A DNA stretch of 64,000 nucleotides from BP-133 sp040756995 (GTDB lineage: Bacteria; Actinomycetota; Acidimicrobiia; IMCC26256; BP-133), in assembly GCA_040756995.1 (NCBI GenBank), contig JBFLYK010000002.1, forward strand, positions 124,001-188,000, read 5' to 3'. Within the stretch, counting starts at the first letter, position 1. Every line of letters starts with the position of its first letter. The position numbers were made by a program, and so were the translations under genes. Shown piece after piece: positions 25,118 to 32,637 of this stretch. The notes beneath the pieces are model-generated. The model was given only the letters and a program-made list of their open reading frames with translations, was not told the origin of the DNA and ran no database searches.

Positions 25118-25782
25118 GACGCAACGTCGAGGGCCAGGAGCAGCGCGGCGGCGAGGCGGCCGGTGCGGGTGGAGGGCGCGGCGGCGGCGACGGCGGCCAG
25201 GTCGGCGGCGGTGTCGATGTCACGCCGGACGGGCCCGGCCACGACGTCGTAGCCGAGCTCCCGGAGCCGGCGTTCCTGAGCGGCACCGGTCCACGGCGTG
25301 CTCATCGGCACACCGCCGAACACGGCGCGGGGATCGTCGCCGGGCAGGCCGATGGCCCACCAGCCGCCGTCTTGCGCCGGAGCCAGCACGGCGCGGCGGC
25401 GTCCTCGACCGGCGGTGAGGAGCGCCAGCAGCTCGTCGAGTTCGGCGGCGGTGACCTGGGGTGTGTCCATCCCGATCTGCACGCCCGGGCCGCCGGCATC
25501 GGACCAGGCGTTGGCCAGCCGCTCCTCGAAGCCGTCGCCGCGCTGGACGATCACCTCGAAGCCGGGCGGGAGCCAGGGCCCGGGGGCGCCGTCGAGCGCC
25601 ACGATCCTGCGCTGGGCGCCGCAGGCGGCGACGGCGGTGAGCGTGTCGGCCAGGGCGCTGGTGGCGACGGCGGCCGCCTGATCGGGAGTCAGCGGCGGGC
25701 ACAGGCGGGTCTTCACCCGTCCCGGTCGGGGCGCCTTGGCCATGACGAGCACGTGGGCCGCGATCATCGCCGGCACCGTCAT
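25114..25782 (-). CDS. DUF2064/TIGR04282-type glycosyltransferase-like protein
   Basis: A 222-residue nucleotide-diphospho-sugar transferase-like protein. The family start VMAKAPRPGRVKTRLCPPL is plain, followed by IGMDTPQVT (the DxD-like position is MDTP) and APAQDGGWWAIGL. Relatives occur in arsenosugar-type and other sugar-transfer clusters beside a GT2 glycosyltransferase, as here. The ATG at 25782 overlaps the GT2 stop. Its function is not settled. Confidence 0.85.
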   Translation of the reverse strand: MTVPAMIAAHVLVMAKAPRPGRVKTRLCPPLTPDQAAAVATSALADTLTAVAACGAQRRIVALDGAPGPWLPPGFEVIVQRGDGFEERLANAWSDAGGPGVQIGMDTPQVTAAELDELLALLTAGRGRRRAVLAPAQDGGWWAIGLPGDDPRAVFGGVPMSTPWTGAAQERRLRELGYDVVAGPVRRDIDTAADLAAVAAAAPSTRTGRLAAALLLALDVAS

Positions 25783-26429
25783 CGCAGCACCCGGCGCATG
25801 TCGCGGATGGCCCGGGCGGTGCCCCGGACCGTGCCGGTGACCTTGGAGCGCCCGGTGCGGCGGTGGTAGCGGACGGGGACTTCGGCCAGCCGCCAGTCGG
25901 CCTCCGCCGCCCGCAACACCATCTCCAGCGGCCAGCCGAAGCGGCGGTCGGCGATGCCGAGGTCGAGCAGCGCCGCCGCCCGGCCGGCCCGCATCGGACC
26001 GAGGTCGCGCCACCGTTGACCGGTGCGGCGTTGGAGCTCCCGGGCCAGTACGGCGTTGGCCAGGCGGGCGTGGGGCGGCCAGGCGCGCCGATCGGTCGGG
26101 CGGCGGGCGCCGAGAACCAGGTCGGCCGCCCCGGCCAGGACCGGCGCCGCCACCGTCGGGAGGTCGGCGGGGTCGAGGGATCCGTCGCCGTCCATGAAGC
26201 AGACGACACCGTCGGCCGGGGCGGCCGTCACGAGACCGGTGAAGCAGGCGGCACCGAAGCCCCGGTTCGGCTCGCGGACGACGGTGGCCCCGGCGGCGGC
26301 GGCGATCTCCGCCGATCCGTCGGTCGAGCCGTTGTCGACGACGATGGGCCGGAACCCGTTCGGCATGGCGGCGAGAAGCGCCGGCAGGGCGGCCGCCTCG
26401 TCGAGCACGGGGATGATGACGTCGGGCAC
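25779..26429 (-). CDS. GT2 family glycosyltransferase
   Basis: A 216-residue GT-A glycosyltransferase resembling dolichyl-phosphate-mannose-synthase-type or TIGR04283-type enzymes. It starts DVIIPVLDEAAALPALL. The nucleotide-sugar site is VVDNGSTDGSAEIA and the metal-binding DxD is FMDGDGSLD. It ends with VPVRYHRRTGRSKVTGTVRG. It lacks C-terminal membrane helices. The GTG at 26429 is preceded by CGGAG and is the first gene of the minus cluster. The divergent cluster holds a GT-C enzyme that could use its lipid-linked sugar product (inference). Confidence 0.88.
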   Translation of the reverse strand: MPDVIIPVLDEAAALPALLAAMPNGFRPIVVDNGSTDGSAEIAAAAGATVVREPNRGFGAACFTGLVTAAPADGVVCFMDGDGSLDPADLPTVAAPVLAGAADLVLGARRPTDRRAWPPHARLANAVLARELQRRTGQRWRDLGPMRAGRAAALLDLGIADRRFGWPLEMVLRAAEADWRLAEVPVRYHRRTGRSKVTGTVRGTARAIRDMRRVLR

Positions 26430-26561
26430 AGCTCCGGTTGTAACCGGGAAGGCCTTACGACCATCTCCCGAAGTCCTCACAATTCCGTGAACTCCGCCGG
26501 CCGGAGCCTCCCGTCCTCGGAGCCGGTGGCGATGATGGGCGCCATGGTGGATGCTCCGAGC

Positions 26562-27248
26562 ATGACCGCCCGGGTTCTGATCATCGAGGACGACCCCAAC
26601 GTGGCCGAGGTCGTGGCCCGCTACCTCGAACGGGAGGGTTATGTCGTCGAGAGCGTCGCCGACGGCGCCGAGGGTCTGCGCCGGGCGCTCGACGACCCGC
26701 CCGAGCTCGTCGTCCTCGACCTGATGCTGCCGTCGTTGGGTGGGCTGGAGGTGTGCCGGCAGCTGCGGGCGTCGGCGCCGGTGCCGGTCATCATGCTGAC
26801 CGCCCGGGGGGAGGAGACCGACCGCATCGCCGGCCTCGAGCTCGGGGCCGACGATTACGTCGCCAAGCCGTTCTCGCCCCGGGAGCTCACGGCCCGGGTG
26901 AAGGCCGTGCTGCGGCGGGCGACCGGCCCGGTGGTTGCCTCGGCGGACACGACGGTGCTGCGGGCCGGTGATCTCGAGATCGATCTCGTCGTCCACGAGG
27001 CCCGGCTCGGCGGCGAGCTCGTCGCCCTGACCGTGAAGGAGTTCGATCTGCTGGCCCACCTGATGCGCCATCCCCGCCGGGCCTTCCGGCGAGAGGAGCT
27101 GCTGGAGCAGGTGTGGGGCTTCGCGTACGGTGACACCTCGACCGTCACCGTTCACGTGCGCCGCCTCCGAGAGAAGATCGAAGCCGACCCGTCGGCGCCC
27201 CGCTACGTGTGCACGGTGTGGGGCGTCGGCTACCGGTTCGAGCCATGA
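26562..27248 (+). CDS. OmpR-type response regulator
   Basis: A 228-residue two-component regulator. The receiver domain (residues 4-115) shows IIEDDPN, the phospho-acceptor Asp in LVVLDLMLP, a conserved Thr in MLTARGEE and Lys in VAKPFSPRE. The C-terminal winged helix ends DTSTVTVHVRRLREKIEADP and GVGYRFEP. In-frame ATGs at 26532, 26535 and 26544 are alternatives; I chose 26562 because the domain starts there. The stop overlaps the kinase start. It probably controls one or both of the divergent glycan clusters. Confidence 0.92.
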   Translation: MTARVLIIEDDPNVAEVVARYLEREGYVVESVADGAEGLRRALDDPPELVVLDLMLPSLGGLEVCRQLRASAPVPVIMLTARGEETDRIAGLELGADDYVAKPFSPRELTARVKAVLRRATGPVVASADTTVLRAGDLEIDLVVHEARLGGELVALTVKEFDLLAHLMRHPRRAFRREELLEQVWGFAYGDTSTVTVHVRRLREKIEADPSAPRYVCTVWGVGYRFEP

Positions 27249-28486
27249 ACCGCCGGCCGCTCCTGGTCCCGGCCGGCATCGGGCTGGCCGGGCTCGTCAT
27301 CGCCGCGCTGGCGGCGGCGGCGGGTGGCATTCCGGCCGGTGACGCCCTCCACCTCCTCCTGTACTCCGTGGTGGGCGCGGCGTTGGCCGGCGCGGTGGCG
27401 GGCGGTCTGCTGGTGCTGCTGCGCCGCTCCCGGATCGGCATCCAGGCGGCGGTGGCCGCCCTCGCTCCGGTACTGGCCGTGGCCATCGGCGTGGCCTGGG
27501 CGGCGTCGTCGATGTTCATCATGAGCAAGGACCTGGCGATCCTGTGGGTCGTGCTCGCCGGCGCGGGCACCGTGTCGGTGCTGGTAGCCCTCGGTCTCGA
27601 CCGGCGGGTATCGGCCGCCACCCGGTCGGTGGAGGAGATGGCCCGGCGGCTGGCCGAGACCGGCCCGGGCAGCGCACTGCGTCCGGGACGGGCGGGGCGG
27701 GGGGAACCGGAACAGCTGGCCCGGCTGGCCGCCCAACTGGAGGAGACCTCGGCCCGGCTGGCCGAGGCCCAGGAGCAGACGGCGGCCGTCGAGCGGAGCC
27801 GCCGGGAGCTGGTCGCCTGGGTGTCCCACGACCTGCGCACGCCGCTGGCCGGGATCCGGGCCATGGTCGAAGCGCTCGAGGACGGTGTCGTAACCGAACC
27901 GGCCACCGTGGCCCGCTACTACGCCACGATGCGGCGCGAGACCGACCGGCTCGCCGGTCTCGTCAACGACTTGTTCGAGCTGTCCCGCATCCAGTCCGGA
28001 TCGCTGGCCCTCGACCTCGAGCAGGTCCCGCTCGACGAGCTGGTCGGCGACGCGCTGGCGGCGGCGGCCGTCAGCGCCGCGGCCAAGAACATCGACCTGC
28101 GGGGCGAGGTCTCGGAACCGTCGCCGCTGGTGGAGCTGTCGACGCCGGAGATGACCCGCGTCGTGCGGAACCTGCTCGACAACGCCATCCGCCACACCCC
28201 GCCGGGTGGGGTGGTGGTGATCACCGCCGGGCTCGACGAGACGGGGACGTCGGTCGAGGTGTCGGTGCAGGACGCCTGCGGCGGCATCCCCGACCACGAG
28301 CTCGATCTGGTCTTCGACATGGCCTACCGGGGTGACGCGGCCCGCACGCCGGGCGAGGCGGGCGGCGGCGGCCTCGGTCTGGCGGTGGCCCGCGGTCTCG
28401 TGGAAGCGCACCACGGCCAGATCCGCGTCCGCAACGCCGAAGGCGGCTGCTGCTTCACCGTGACCCTGCCGCTGCGGCGATCGTGA
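27245..28486 (+). CDS. Sensor histidine kinase
   Basis: A 413-residue membrane kinase with about four N-terminal hydrophobic helices and no large external sensor domain, then a HAMP-like region (RRVSAATRSVEEMARRLAE). The phospho-acceptor His is in VSHDLRTPLAGI. N box NLLDNAIRHTPPGG, G1 DACGGIP and G2 GGGLGLAVARGLVEAH follow. The start overlaps the regulator stop (ATGA), so the pair is cotranslated. The lack of a sensor domain suggests it senses within the membrane. Confidence 0.93.
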   Translation: MNRRPLLVPAGIGLAGLVIAALAAAAGGIPAGDALHLLLYSVVGAALAGAVAGGLLVLLRRSRIGIQAAVAALAPVLAVAIGVAWAASSMFIMSKDLAILWVVLAGAGTVSVLVALGLDRRVSAATRSVEEMARRLAETGPGSALRPGRAGRGEPEQLARLAAQLEETSARLAEAQEQTAAVERSRRELVAWVSHDLRTPLAGIRAMVEALEDGVVTEPATVARYYATMRRETDRLAGLVNDLFELSRIQSGSLALDLEQVPLDELVGDALAAAAVSAAAKNIDLRGEVSEPSPLVELSTPEMTRVVRNLLDNAIRHTPPGGVVVITAGLDETGTSVEVSVQDACGGIPDHELDLVFDMAYRGDAARTPGEAGGGGLGLAVARGLVEAHHGQIRVRNAEGGCCFTVTLPLRRS

Positions 28487-29568
28487 AGGTTCTCGTCACC
28501 GGCGGCGCGGGGTTCATCGGCGGGCACGTCGTCGAACTCCTCCTCGACGGCGGTGCCGACGTACGCGTCCTCGACTCCCTCGAGCCGTCCGTCCACGCTG
28601 TTTCGCCGGAGGTCGATCCCCGGGTCGACCTGCGGGTGGCGTCGGTGGCCGACCCCGAGGCGGTGGCGCAGGCGGTGGCGGGGGTCGACGCCGTGTGTCA
28701 TCAGGCGGCCAAGGTCGGCCTCGGTGTCGACTTCGGTGATGTCGCCGGCTACGTGACGGCCAACGACGGAGGGACCGCCGTACTGCTGGAGGCGTTGTGG
28801 CGCAACGGGTTCTCCGGCCGCTTCGTGCTGGCCAGCAGCATGGTCGTCTACGGCGAGGGCCTGGCCCGCTGCGCGGTGCACGGTTTCGTGGCGCCGGCAC
28901 CCCGGATCGATGCCGACCTGGCCGCCGGCTCCTGGGAGCCCCGCTGCCCGGTCGGGGTGGGCACCACCGCCGACTGTGACCAGCGGGTGGTGTGGGTGCC
29001 GGTCGACGAGTCGGCCCCGGCCGATCCCCGCAACGTGTATGCCGCCACCAAGCTGCACCAGGAGCATCTCTGCCGGCTGTGGGGCCGGTCCGCCGGGGCG
29101 ACCGTGGTGGCCTTGCGCTACCACAACGTCTACGGGCCCCGGATGCCGCGGGACACGCCCTATGCCGGGGTGGCGTCGATCTTCCGGAGTGCCCTGGCCG
29201 CCGGTCGTCCGGCGGTGGTGTTCGAGGACGGCGGCCAGACCCGTGATTTCGTCCACGTGCGGGACGTCGCCCGGGCCAACGTGCTCGCCCTCACCGCCGA
29301 CGTGCCGTCCGGTGCCTACAACGTGGCCAGCGGTACGCCGCACACGGTGCTCGACATGGCGCAGGCCCTGACCGACGCCTTCGGCGACGGAGGCGACGGA
29401 GCACCGCCACCCGAGGTGCGCGGCGGCTGGCGACCCGGCGATGTCCGCCACATCGTGGCCTCGCCCCGCCGGGCGGCCGAGGTCCTCGGGTTCACGGCCG
29501 AGATCAGTTTCGAACGCGGCATGGCCGAGTTCGCCCGGGCCCCTCAGCGGGCGTCGGTGGTGATGTGA
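28483..29568 (+). CDS. NAD-dependent epimerase/dehydratase
   Basis: A 361-residue extended SDR acting on a nucleotide sugar. The Rossmann motif is VTGGAGFIGGHVVELL at the N-terminus. The catalytic Ser region is LASSMVVYGEG and the YxxxK pair is in VYAATKLHQEH. RYHNVYGPRM and DGGQTRDFVHVRDVA are typical of UDP-glucose epimerase-like enzymes. The GTG start overlaps the kinase stop. It may supply the sugar donor for the adjacent glycosyltransferases. Confidence 0.92.
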   Translation: MKVLVTGGAGFIGGHVVELLLDGGADVRVLDSLEPSVHAVSPEVDPRVDLRVASVADPEAVAQAVAGVDAVCHQAAKVGLGVDFGDVAGYVTANDGGTAVLLEALWRNGFSGRFVLASSMVVYGEGLARCAVHGFVAPAPRIDADLAAGSWEPRCPVGVGTTADCDQRVVWVPVDESAPADPRNVYAATKLHQEHLCRLWGRSAGATVVALRYHNVYGPRMPRDTPYAGVASIFRSALAAGRPAVVFEDGGQTRDFVHVRDVARANVLALTADVPSGAYNVASGTPHTVLDMAQALTDAFGDGGDGAPPPEVRGGWRPGDVRHIVASPRRAAEVLGFTAEISFERGMAEFARAPQRASVVM

Positions 29569-31016
29569 CGATCGCCGCCGAACCGCTCGCCGCCCGTGAC
29601 GCGGAACTGACCGGTCACGGCGGGCGTGCGTCGCTTGTCGTCTTCGCCGTCTCCGTGACGATCGGAGCGATCCTGTCGCAGCACGTCGCCCGAGGCGAGG
29701 CGCTGCTGGCGGCGCGCTGGTGGCTCCTCGCCCGGCTCGGACTTTGGACGCTGGCCTGGCTCGTCGCTCTGGCGGCGGTCCTGCGGCTGCCCCGGCGCAT
29801 CGCCGTTCCGCTGATCTTCGTGGCGGCATTGGCCGTCCGACTCGGTGCGATCGCCGGGCCGCCGCTCACCTCCGATGATCTGTTCCGCTATTCGTGGGAC
29901 GGACGGGTTCAGGCGGCGGGGATCAACCCCTACGAACACACGCCGGGTGCCACCGAACTGGCGCCGCTGCGGGAGCCGTGGCTGTGGCCCGAGGAGCGGC
30001 CCTGCCCGCTGGCCTACCGGCCTGAAGGCTGCACCCGGATCAACCGGTCGTCGGTGCCGACGATCTACCCGCCGGCGGCCGAGGCGTGGTTCGCCGGGGT
30101 CTACCGGCTGACCGGGATCGAGGCCCGCCACAAGCCGTGGCAGGTGGCCGGCCTGCTCACCGACGTGGCGACGGTGGCGCTGCTGGTCAGCGCTCTGCGG
30201 CGGCGGGGGCGGGATCCCCGCTGGGCGGCGCTCTACGCCCTCTGTCCCGCCCCGGTGCTGGAGATCGTCAACAACGGCCATGTCGACGGACTGGCCATCC
30301 TGCTGTCGGTGGCGGCCCTCACCGTCGCCTCGCCGCCCGCCGACCGGCCCGGGCGGTGGTCGCTCCCGCAGCGCGAGCTGGCGGCCGGCGTCCTCGTCGG
30401 AGTGGCCATCCTGGTGAAGCTCTTTCCCGCTCTGCTCGTCCTCGCCATCGCCGCCGCGTCGCCGGACCGGCGGAGCCGAGCGCTGCTGCGCACGGGCGGG
30501 GCGGCGATGGCAGTCTGCGTCGCCGGCTACCTCCCGCACGTCCTGGCGGTGGGCGGCAAGGTGATCGGCTTCCTGCCCGGATACCTGCGGGAGGAGGACT
30601 ACGACGGCGCCGGCCGTTACCTGGTGGCCGCAGCGCTCCGGATTCCCGGCCCGCTGGCCGGTCCGCTCTCGGCGCTGACCGTGATGGCCGCCGCCGCCTG
30701 GGTGTGGATACGGCGGCCTGCGGCGGCGGTCGGTGCCGCTGTCCTGATGGGGACGTTGCTCCTGGCGGTGTCGCCCGTCCAGCCCTGGTACGCCGTCACG
30801 CTGCTGGCCTTCGCCACGCTGGCGACCCAGCCGCGCTGGGTGGCTGTCGTCGCCGCCGGGTACCCCTACTTCTTCGCCGTGATCCTGCTCCACCCTGACC
30901 GGGCCGGCATCGGCCAACTCGCCTACGGCTTCGCCGCCATCGCTCTAACGCTTCCGTCCTTGGCGATGACGGCCCGCCCGTACGTCACGACGGGTGGGAC
31001 CTCACCGGCCGCCTGA
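29565..31016 (+). CDS. GT-C (GT87-like) membrane mannosyltransferase
   Basis: A 483-residue protein with 10 or more hydrophobic helices. The early loop carries the acidic pair in SDDLFRYSWDG, the catalytic loop of polyprenyl-phosphate-mannose-dependent glycosyltransferases; INPYEH and NNGHVDGLAI are also family-like. It would transfer a sugar from a lipid carrier outside the membrane. The GTG start overlaps the epimerase stop, ending a four-gene operon. I see no clear terminator in the following 130 bases. Confidence 0.85.
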   Translation: MTIAAEPLAARDAELTGHGGRASLVVFAVSVTIGAILSQHVARGEALLAARWWLLARLGLWTLAWLVALAAVLRLPRRIAVPLIFVAALAVRLGAIAGPPLTSDDLFRYSWDGRVQAAGINPYEHTPGATELAPLREPWLWPEERPCPLAYRPEGCTRINRSSVPTIYPPAAEAWFAGVYRLTGIEARHKPWQVAGLLTDVATVALLVSALRRRGRDPRWAALYALCPAPVLEIVNNGHVDGLAILLSVAALTVASPPADRPGRWSLPQRELAAGVLVGVAILVKLFPALLVLAIAAASPDRRSRALLRTGGAAMAVCVAGYLPHVLAVGGKVIGFLPGYLREEDYDGAGRYLVAAALRIPGPLAGPLSALTVMAAAAWVWIRRPAAAVGAAVLMGTLLLAVSPVQPWYAVTLLAFATLATQPRWVAVVAAGYPYFFAVILLHPDRAGIGQLAYGFAAIALTLPSLAMTARPYVTTGGTSPAA

Positions 31017-31065
31017 CCTGACCCGAACGGCCGTACGCAACCGACTCCGCTGACCGAAGTCGTCC

Positions 31066-31131
31066 GTTTTGGCGGGTTCCGAGGGGGTACGCGTTTACGT
31101 GACCCCACGGGGTTACCTGCAAGAGGATGGC
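31066..31131 (+). promoter_or_regulatory. Shared promoter/leader element, copy 1
   Basis: GTTT (31066) and GGGTAC (31085) are separated by 15 bases, the spacing of SigB/SigF-type stress promoters in actinobacteria. They are followed by GCGTT, a small hairpin (GTGACCC/GGGTTAC, 31100-31117) and AAGAGGATGGC (31121-31131), which lies just before the ribosome site AAGGAG. The same order occurs before the third paralogue. The sigma-factor assignment is inference. Confidence 0.55.
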
Positions 31132-31154
31132 ACGAAACAAACAAGGAGCCTGCT

Positions 31155-31439
31155 ATGCGACGCCCGATTGAGATCGTTGTCGCCGCAGCCGCAGTTTTTG
31201 GTCTCGCGGCTGGCGGCATCAGCCAGCTCGGTAATCCTTCGTCTTCGGCGGCCGGAGAGTCGGTCGTTGTCGCCCATGACCAGTCCCGCGGCGACGAGCA
31301 GCGTGACTCGGACATGAACAGGGAGTCGAACGAGGACGAGTACGACTCCAGCGAGTTCCAGGGTGACAACGAGTCGAGCAACACCAACGACGAGACGGTG
31401 GCAGACGTCGACGCCGCCAACATCCCCGACGAGAACTGA
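31155..31439 (+). CDS. Small acidic exported protein, paralogue 1
   Basis: A 94-residue protein. The N-terminal signal-like helix EIVVAAAAVFGLAAGGISQL is followed by a very acidic, Ser/Asn/Asp-rich mature part with EYDSSEFQGDNESSNTNDET and the ending NIPDEN. Two neighbours (31543 and 34455) share SRGDE, GDNESSN and a PDE ending. AAGGAG is 7 bases from the ATG. There is no known family and no cysteine. It may be a secreted peptide, a cation binder or a protease substrate; the flanking genes encode proteases. Confidence 0.8.
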   Translation: MRRPIEIVVAAAAVFGLAAGGISQLGNPSSSAAGESVVVAHDQSRGDEQRDSDMNRESNEDEYDSSEFQGDNESSNTNDETVADVDAANIPDEN

Positions 31440-31513
31440 CGCTGGTGCCGTTCCTTTTGCCGGCAGGGCGATCTGGCATGTCTCGTGCCTGACCCTGCGC
31501 GGCGCAGCACGAC

Positions 31514-31524
31514 AAGAGGATGGC
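31514..31524 (+). promoter_or_regulatory. AAGAGGATGGC leader motif, copy 2
   Basis: The same 11-base element as copy 1, again 15-20 bases upstream of the start codon and just before GAGAGGAG. No GGGTAC box precedes it, so this gene may be read from the first promoter, with the motif acting in the mRNA. Confidence 0.5.
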
Positions 31525-31542
31525 TTGAGAGGAGCATGAGTT

Positions 31543-31833
31543 ATGACACGACTTCACAGGATCATCGGAACCGCGGCCACCGCCTTGGTGCTCGCGCTGG
31601 CAGGAGTCAGCCAGGTCCAGGCGACTTCGCCTGACCAGGGCGCAACCCTGGCTCACGACACGACCGAGGGCCACGGTCAGTCCCGAGGCGACGAGGACAC
31701 CTCCCGCGATGCCCAGAAGGACGAGCAGGAGGACTCCTACGACAAGGGCGAGTACGAAGGTGACAACGAGTCGAGCAACAAGAACGACGAAACGTTGATC
31801 GACGCCGATGCCCTGAACACGCCCGACGAATGA
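31543..31833 (+). CDS. Small acidic exported protein, paralogue 2
   Basis: A 96-residue protein with a signal-like N-terminus (IIGTAATALVLALAGVSQV) and an acidic mature part. It shares GQSRGDED, YDKGEYEGDNESSNKNDET and DADALNTPDE with paralogues 1 and 3. The start is supported by GAGAGGAG. The signal regions differ more than the acidic core, which suggests selection on the core. Function unknown. Confidence 0.8.
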   Translation: MTRLHRIIGTAATALVLALAGVSQVQATSPDQGATLAHDTTEGHGQSRGDEDTSRDAQKDEQEDSYDKGEYEGDNESSNKNDETLIDADALNTPDE

Positions 31834-31862
31834 CTGAAGCCATAGCCCACGCATGATGTACG

Positions 31863-31894
31863 GGATGGGGCCCTACCTCCCCAGGGTCCCATCC
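31863..31894 (+). terminator. Hairpin after paralogue 2
   Basis: A 12-bp stem (31863-31874 with 31883-31894, one G-T pair) with an 8-base loop, located 30 bases after the stop codon. There is no long T-run. It is likely a terminator or mRNA-end structure for the two small-protein genes. Confidence 0.55.
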
Positions 31895-31944
31895 TGTAGG
31901 GCTTGTTCACCGTTGGTCTCCCGATGTCTTTGAAAGGAACTGCA

Positions 31945-32637
31945 ATGCCGAGGCCATCGCGGGACGCTCTCCTCTATTCAAACCGGGTGACCCGCCGTGA
32001 AATCTGCAAGCTGGGTGCGCTGTGCGGCGGGATCGGAGCGGCCATGTCCGCCGGTCTGGGCAGGCCGGCGTCCGCCTACCGGGTACCGCAGTACCCCATG
32101 GCACCAAAGCCGCCCGCGCAGGCAAAAGCGGAACTCCTGCGTTTTGAATGCTTTGCCGACTCCGTCGACTTCGAGCTGGTGGGACATGAGTTGTTCACCA
32201 CCCCCTTCCGAGGCTTTCTGACCTGCGAGCCCACCGCGGTTGATCCCATGGAGGGTTGGAGATTGCAGGTGCGGGACTTCTACACGTCAGCCAACGGACG
32301 GCAGATGGGACGAGTCCGAATGATCGAAGATGACGAGCGCCAGGTGCCGGCGAGCACGCTGGAGCCGCACAGTCCTCCGGCGCCGTTTCCCGCCCGCAAC
32401 CGGTACCACCTGCACCTTCTGGCCAAGTTTCCGCATCTGGCCCCTCGCCGCCTACTTCGGAGCAGCGGCGTCTTCACGCTCGTCGCCGACGTGGAGAAGT
32501 ACCCCCCCGACGAGCAGCGCTACGAGCTCCAGGAGCCGGTGGCCTTCGAAGACGAGGATGATCCTGGTCACCCGGTGATCCGGATCCTCAACTTCCCGGT
32601 GTGGATGAAACACTCGAGATCAACTCCCGGCGAGTGA
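31945..32637 (+). CDS. Tat-like exported hypothetical protein
   Basis: A 230-residue protein. The N-terminus carries a twin-arginine-like motif VTRREICKLGALCGGIG and a signal region ending GRPASAY, so export through Tat is likely. The mature part contains FECFADSVDFELVGHELFTTPFRG, a beta-rich domain I cannot assign. GAAAGGAA precedes the ATG. Its last 37 bases overlap the next gene in another frame, indicating coupling to the membrane protease. Confidence 0.75.
   Translation: MPRPSRDALLYSNRVTRREICKLGALCGGIGAAMSAGLGRPASAYRVPQYPMAPKPPAQAKAELLRFECFADSVDFELVGHELFTTPFRGFLTCEPTAVDPMEGWRLQVRDFYTSANGRQMGRVRMIEDDERQVPASTLEPHSPPAPFPARNRYHLHLLAKFPHLAPRRLLRSSGVFTLVADVEKYPPDEQRYELQEPVAFEDEDDPGHPVIRILNFPVWMKHSRSTPGE

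Noticed and set aside
31066..31131. Known riboswitch (c-di-AMP or c-di-GMP class) in the small-protein leader
   Set aside because: The conserved core sequences of those riboswitches are absent; the element is short and is described only by its own motifs.
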